Position numbers and translations under genes: made by a program | Notes under the pieces: generated by a model | What the model saw: only the letters and a program-made list of their open reading frames with translations | The model's database searches: none | What the model was told of the DNA's origin: nothing | Shown here: piece by piece, positions 59,144 to 64,000 of the stretch | How the letters are laid out: each line of letters starts with the position of its first letter | Numbering within the stretch: the first letter of the stretch is position 1 | DNA from: Stratiolaelaps scimitus | Lineage: Eukaryota; Arthropoda; Arachnida; Mesostigmata; Laelapidae | Assembly (NCBI GenBank): GCA_019614645.1 | Contig: JABWDB010000036.1 | Span: 2,972,001-3,036,000 of the forward strand | DNA length: 64,000 bases | Direction of reading: 5' to 3'

Positions 59144-60572
59144 CCTGTCATGTGTTTTTATTTTTTTACTCAGGTGTCTATTCGCTTTATGCCAAGCAAA
59201 ATATTAATAATAATAATAATTCATACACAGCTCTCTGGCACCATGATCATACTGTATGGGGCGATCGAGGACGCAAAGGGTAGCTAAGTGCGTTATTTCA
59301 TTGCAAAAGAAAACAAACCAGTAAATCTGGAACACACATATTTCATGTACCATCGAACATCGCGACTGTTGTGTATTGTGCTGTAGGTAACATGGTTGCA
59401 TTGACACCCAACACAACAGACAAGCTGTTCTTCACAACGGTAAAGCTGCACAATATACTTCGCAGACAACATGAACCGCTGTACCCGTGGCCATGTTAGA
59501 TTCTCCCGAGATTGCTTAACGGCCCTCACACAGTCGACGCGGTTCATCGAGGCTAATGTATATAACGAGCTCTTCGTTGCTTGTAAATAAATGAAGCCAT
59601 CAATGGCCGTATGTGAACAAAAAGGTACCGATTTACTTCATCATCTTGGAAAACTTTTGACCCCACCATTCGTGGCATTAGGCACCATTTGAAAGCATGC
59701 ATCGCTCTCCTCCAGTCGGTTGAAAACGGTGTCATAGATCTCTCCATTTAGATATCTTAAAGTCATTAGAGTCTCCTCAGAGCAGACTATGATAAGGCAA
59801 AAGCCATATTACAGTGCTTATAGGTTAAACAATTGCATTATAACGGCGAAAAACCATTTGTGTAAACAATGCTGGCAACGACAGCTACAGCACATGTAAC
59901 TGCTGTGGAAGTAACAGCGAGTGCCGCCTTCTCTGGGTCTCTCCCGGCTCAGCTTGAGATCGTGGCATATGGCAGAGGTACGGACACAGTCCGCTTGATA
60001 CTTGTGTCAAATGATTAAAATTCGTGAACATTTCAACATGAAATCTCAGATTGTCCCTTTTGTTGCCGGTGGTAGTTGGAACTTTCCATCTCAATCGTAA
60101 AATGAAATCTTTTGTCTTTTTTGCTCGTAAATTTTACTATCTGTATTGAAATTGATGAACACTGTGGGAATTGAAGGCGGTCAAGAACAGGCTACCACTC
60201 CGAAAGGTAATGGGTCGGTAAGGTTCGATAATTCAAAATATATAAACTTATAGGCAAAATCTATTAAAACGTATGAGTTAGTCGAAATAATGCATGCGCC
60301 TCTGAGCTAAGAGTTATGAACAAAAGAAGTCCCGATATAAATCATAGATACAGAAACGTCGATAATACAATATATGTACATGCTTTGATTGCTAAATATT
60401 GAGAGTTGCAAGTTTTACCAAGTGACTGGATAGCTTGTAGAAGTCGTGTGAACAGCGCACAAAATTATCACAGTCTCGTAACAAGGGGAACCAACAATGC
60501 ACGCTTCAGCGTTCCAGCATAAACTCGTAATCGATAACATGTTCTCGTTTGTGCTTAATTACCAACCACGAG
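59144..60572. other. Intergenic between convergent genes
   Basis: Holds the 3' ends of the chitin-binding gene (+) and the kinase gene (-). An (AAT)n tract lies at 59,204-59,220. The minus-strand frames at 59,293-59,747 have no recognisable product. Confidence 0.45.
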
Positions 60573-60578
60573 TTTATT
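60573..60578 (-). terminator. Poly-A signal candidate of the kinase gene
   Basis: TTTATT on the plus strand gives AATAAA on the minus strand, about 150 nt beyond the proposed stop codon of the kinase. Confidence 0.45.
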
Positions 60579-60724
60579 TAATTCACCATCCTAGTGTACT
60601 ATAGGGATACATTTTTTGCAAATCCGTCTATTCTCAAGAATTCGTAGATAGAATTGCAATTGTATAATTGTAATTCTCAATGCGCTCAAGGCAGCCACAG
60701 GTTTTCCCTGGAATTCATATTTGT

Positions 60725-62045
60725 CTAATCGTCCGAGTGAGACGCTGTTGTCGACGAGATCGTGATCGTTTTCCCATCGGAGGACTTCTTCCATTGTAGA
60801 AATGCCTGTAGAAATGGACACAAACAATAATTTCCATAAAATGATAATTGATATATAGTGCATATCGTAGGGGACTAGAAAATCGGTAGCGATACGGTAT
60901 TTAAAGACAACCTTGCCATGACAATATGCTCTTGAGCACAAAATGATACTGATAATGTTATTATTATGCCATAAATGTTTATAAACATTATTATTACAAT
61001 CTGCGAGATCAATTATACATAATATACATGTATTATATATATATATTTTTTTAGTCTTGTGCATAAATGGAGACTGACTACAACCGACTAAAATATACAG
61101 CATAGACAACCTAATCGCCACGCGCAGATAGAGCTGCAATGATAAAGGGTTTCACATCAACCACGATAACCGATGCGAGCCTAAGGAATAATGAAGTCAT
61201 TTTCTCCTAGGCCTCGGTTCGTTCCACTATCCTTCATCACTTCACCACCTCTCCGAAAAAAAACCTAGCTAACAACGTCACGTAAAAATCGGATGAAGAT
61301 CTATTTGCATTCATCGAAACCTAACCTAGTGTATGCCAATGCCTACTCCCCAGCTACTGTAGATCGACACAGCGATTCTGGGCGTCAAGCTATCAACTTC
61401 CAACAAATTAGCACTGCATATATATACATATATATTTTCTTAAATTTCTGACCTTAAATCGATACGACGCTCGCTGCCGACGCTCAGTGAAGCTGCTCAG
61501 AGAATCGGGTGGATCGTCGACAACGTTCATTTTCGGGTGATCGATACCTTCAGCCAACTCGCGTAGAAATTCGCGAAAGGGATCCGTGAAGAACGTGTAG
61601 ATGCCTCGGTGTTTCTCGATGTCCTGGCCCCGGGACAACGGTAGCGATTCAATATATTAGGACGATGCTACACAGGAGTCGTGCGTATGCTAAACGCCTG
61701 ATATCAAGCCTCTATCAAGGTTGAATATGCAACATGATAGCTCCCTTGGTGGGTGGGGCGGAAAAAAAATTGGTGATTTATATTTTTAGATTTAATAACA
61801 TAATATAAAAAAATGAGGCTCGGTTTAAGGAAATTAGCTCTTATGACGTACAGGTGATTGATGACTGCATTAATAATATATCTCTCTTGAAGTAAAATGT
61901 GGGATTAAGTGGGAATCGGAACACTAATTGTATGAGGGACTTGATCGGCCAAAGGAATATTGTCAGCGAGGCAACACTTGTGCCCATCGTGCATCGACTA
62001 TATATGTAGCACCTACGTCGACATATAGGAGCCAACAAACGCTCC

Positions 62046-62076
<31 letters not shown>

Positions 62077-62116
62077 GCTACATATAACTCAAGTGACAAT
62101 GTAGGATTAAGTGGGA

Positions 62117-62160
<44 letters not shown>

Positions 62161-64000
62161 GCAGTCATCAATACCTGTATATTATGAGAGCTAACTTCTC
62201 TAAACCGACCCTCATTTTTTCAAATTATGTTATTAAATGTAAAAATATAAATCCGTCATCGACTATATATGTAGCACCTACGTCGATGCACAACGGGTAC
62301 AAGTGTTGCCTCGCTGATAATGTCCCTTTGGCCGATCAAATCCCTCATGCAATTAGTGTTTCAATTCCCACTTAATCCCACGTTTTCACTTGACTTCTCT
62401 ATGTAGCCACAACGAATCATATCCGTGCGTATCTGTCAAGTGGCCACAACGCAGATGCACACCCGATGACCAGCTCAATCAGGCTCTTCATTCCCACAGT
62501 AACCTAAGTTGGTACGAACGTGTAAGGAGCACGTTTCGCTTACGGTAATCTCGTGAAAAGTCAGCTGTGGCTTCCTCTCCTTTTTCGGCTTCCTCTTTTT
62601 CTTTACGTCGAGTGCCGACCACTCACCCTCCTCAGAGACCTTCATCAGCTGGTCCAACACCTTGATCTCGCACACGTTCGGCTCTTCCAGCCGCGACCAA
62701 TCGACCTCGTCGAAGAAGGGGTGTTGCTGATAATCGTCGAAGCGCGCTGAGCTGATTCGATTTCGTGGATTCTTCTGCAATAGTCGCTCAATGAGCGGCT
62801 TGAGAGCCGGCCGCTCGTCGGGCTTCCGATATTCGACGTTCTTGATCAGTCTCTTCGCATCCTCCTCGCTACCCCGGAATGGGAGTTTCCCCGTTCCCAT
62901 CACATATGCGGTGACACCCACCGCCCACCAGTCAGTTGCTCGTCCGTAGGGCTCCAGCAAGAGGATCTCCGGGGACAGGAACACCCGGGTGCCGACCGAC
63001 TCCATGTCGTTGAATTCAGCGAACGTCCTACGACGAAACGTGCGCGTATAGCCATTGCCGTAGAGGGAGGTGCACACCTTGCACGTGTCAAGATCGATAA
63101 GTTTCATTCGGCCGCCAGGCAGCACCATCATGTTCGTCGGCTTGATGTCCCTATGAATGAATCCACGAAAGTGTAGATACTGGACGGCAAGGCCCAGCTG
63201 CGCTAGGATCAATGCGCACGTCGTGTCCTCGAGAGGCTCACCTGACTTGATGATTCGATTTAGGTCCACGCCTCGAATGTACTCCATTAGTGTCACGTAC
63301 GCTTTATCCGTAGCGAAGCATGAATAGTATTTGACAAGGAACGGGCTGTTGATCATCGAGGCAACCACCTTATCAATGCAGGCGTGTCTTGGCACATGCA
63401 TACGCTCGATTGGGATAAGCTTTCCGCCCATCACGATACCGCCAATGCGCACCTTGTAGACGGCACCAAATCCACCGGCGCCCAGATGGCGAATGGTGTC
63501 GATGTCAGCGAGCTTCGGGATGCAATTGTCAAGCTTGATTTGCAGGGGCGGCTCCGTGTACTGCAACGTCGACTTCACCGCTTGCCAATCCGTTCGTGTG
63601 ACCTGAATGCCAACTTCAAAGTTACCACATCAGTTGAGCCAGTGGAGAGGAATCAAGAACGCACCCAGCAACGGATGGGGCTACCCGTGATTGTCTCTAG
63701 TATAATAGAGCATAGTCAATCGCTATACTCCAGATCGCACGAGGGAAAACAAGCGTCATTCAAGGTTTACGTTGACGGACCGACCATAAATCTCCAGCTC
63801 TGAGAGGTTTTAACCCTAACGTAGAAAAAAAGACGATATCACGAGCACAGGTCCTCCCAAAGGTTGCGGGAAACAACATTGCATCATTGTACACATTGGT
63901 TATACACTGTTACTCACCTGAGCAGCCCTTTCAAGCAGTCCACAAAGTTCATCAGTGATGGCGAGCAATGTATAAATATATGTTTGGAGAATGGACGCTT
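60725..64000 (-). CDS. AGC-like serine/threonine protein kinase with atypical active site (5' end outside window)
   Basis: Exons on the minus strand, all phase 0: >64,000-63,918 (27 codons, ending LLERAAQ, donor GTGAGT), 63,602-62,544 (353 codons, kinase domain), 61,623-61,453 (57 codons) and probably 60,805-60,725 (26 codons plus TAG; less certain). Kinase motifs in order: Gly loop GAGGFGAVY, ATP-site Lys in MGGKLIPI, alpha-C region IDKVVASMINSPFLV, catalytic loop IHRDIKPTN, IDLDT where DFG is expected, SPEIL for APE, DWWAVGVT, and the AGC-type tail HPFFDEVDWSRLEEP. Both the alpha-C Glu (Asp by alignment) and the Phe-Gly of DFG are changed, while Lys and both catalytic Asp remain. A basic KKKRKPKKERKP stretch near the end of the main exon may be a nuclear signal. 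The intron at 61,624-62,543 carries an inverted duplication. I cannot assign it to a named kinase; activity is uncertain. Confidence 0.85.
61884..62400. repeat. Inverted duplication with (TA)n tracts inside a kinase intron
   Basis: The left arm (61,884-61,998) is the reverse complement of the right arm (62,284-62,400) at roughly 90% by eye (GTGGGATTAAGTGGGAATCG, GATCGGCCAAAGG, GAGGCAACACTTGT). Between them are TA tracts at 62,046-62,073 and 62,122-62,156 and an extra partial copy of the left arm at about 62,090-62,121. A 30-bp core (61,992-62,021 and 62,257-62,286) is in direct, not inverted, orientation. Confidence 0.9.
63603..63917 (-). other. Kinase intron, no other feature
   Basis: 315-bp intron between donor GTGAGT and acceptor GGCATTCAG; nothing else is seen in it. 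Confidence 0.7.

Overview
The window is eukaryotic nuclear DNA. Genes are sparse and spliced, with GT-AG introns, poly-A signals, tRNA-derived SINEs and many simple repeats. The gene set (ceramide desaturase, PTP1B-type phosphatase, TFIIH subunit, GH29 fucosidase, a CBM14 chitin-binding protein) points to an arthropod. An acarine such as a mite is my guess, based on overall character rather than a diagnostic marker.

Layout. 679-2939 (-): two-exon sphingolipid delta-4 desaturase. 2940-15,550: no recognisable gene, only one weak mitochondrial-type open frame near 8.4-8.8 kb and a few old repeats. 15,557-18,700: a TATA motif followed by GC-rich, CAG/CAA-rich low-complexity DNA, possibly a non-coding first exon. 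19-26.7 kb: repeat-rich, with old interspersed repeats, a 91-bp perfect inverted repeat pair and a 204-bp perfect palindrome. 26.7-31.8 kb: a second GC-rich trinucleotide-repeat block that leads into an intronless PTP1B/PTPN1-like coding exon (31,776-33,503, +) and its 3' UTR. 33.9-39.3 kb: three large inverted duplications in a row (about 0.77, 2.0 and 0.66 kb) and long (TA)n tracts. 43,953-47,404 (-): a four-exon C2H2/FAR1-like zinc-finger gene directly downstream of a two-exon GTF2H5 gene. 53,628-55,007 (+): an intronless secreted alpha-L-fucosidase. 57,483-59,143 (+): a chitin-binding (CBM14) protein whose signal peptide is split across a short first exon. 60,725-64,000 (-, running off the window): an AGC-like protein kinase with unusual active-site substitutions.

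The genes do not form an operon or one pathway. Two are membrane-lipid or signalling enzymes (desaturase, phosphatase), two are nuclear (GTF2H5 and the zinc-finger protein, 218 bp apart head to tail) and two are secreted (fucosidase, chitin-binding protein). The kinase stands apart.

The most unusual structural signal is a set of inverted duplications in which a (TA)n microsatellite lies at the hinge or at one outer edge. They range from perfect to clearly diverged. This suggests a recurrent (TA)n-associated inverted-duplication process, though an assembly or amplification artefact must be excluded for the perfect copies. All boundaries, splice sites and identities were read by eye.
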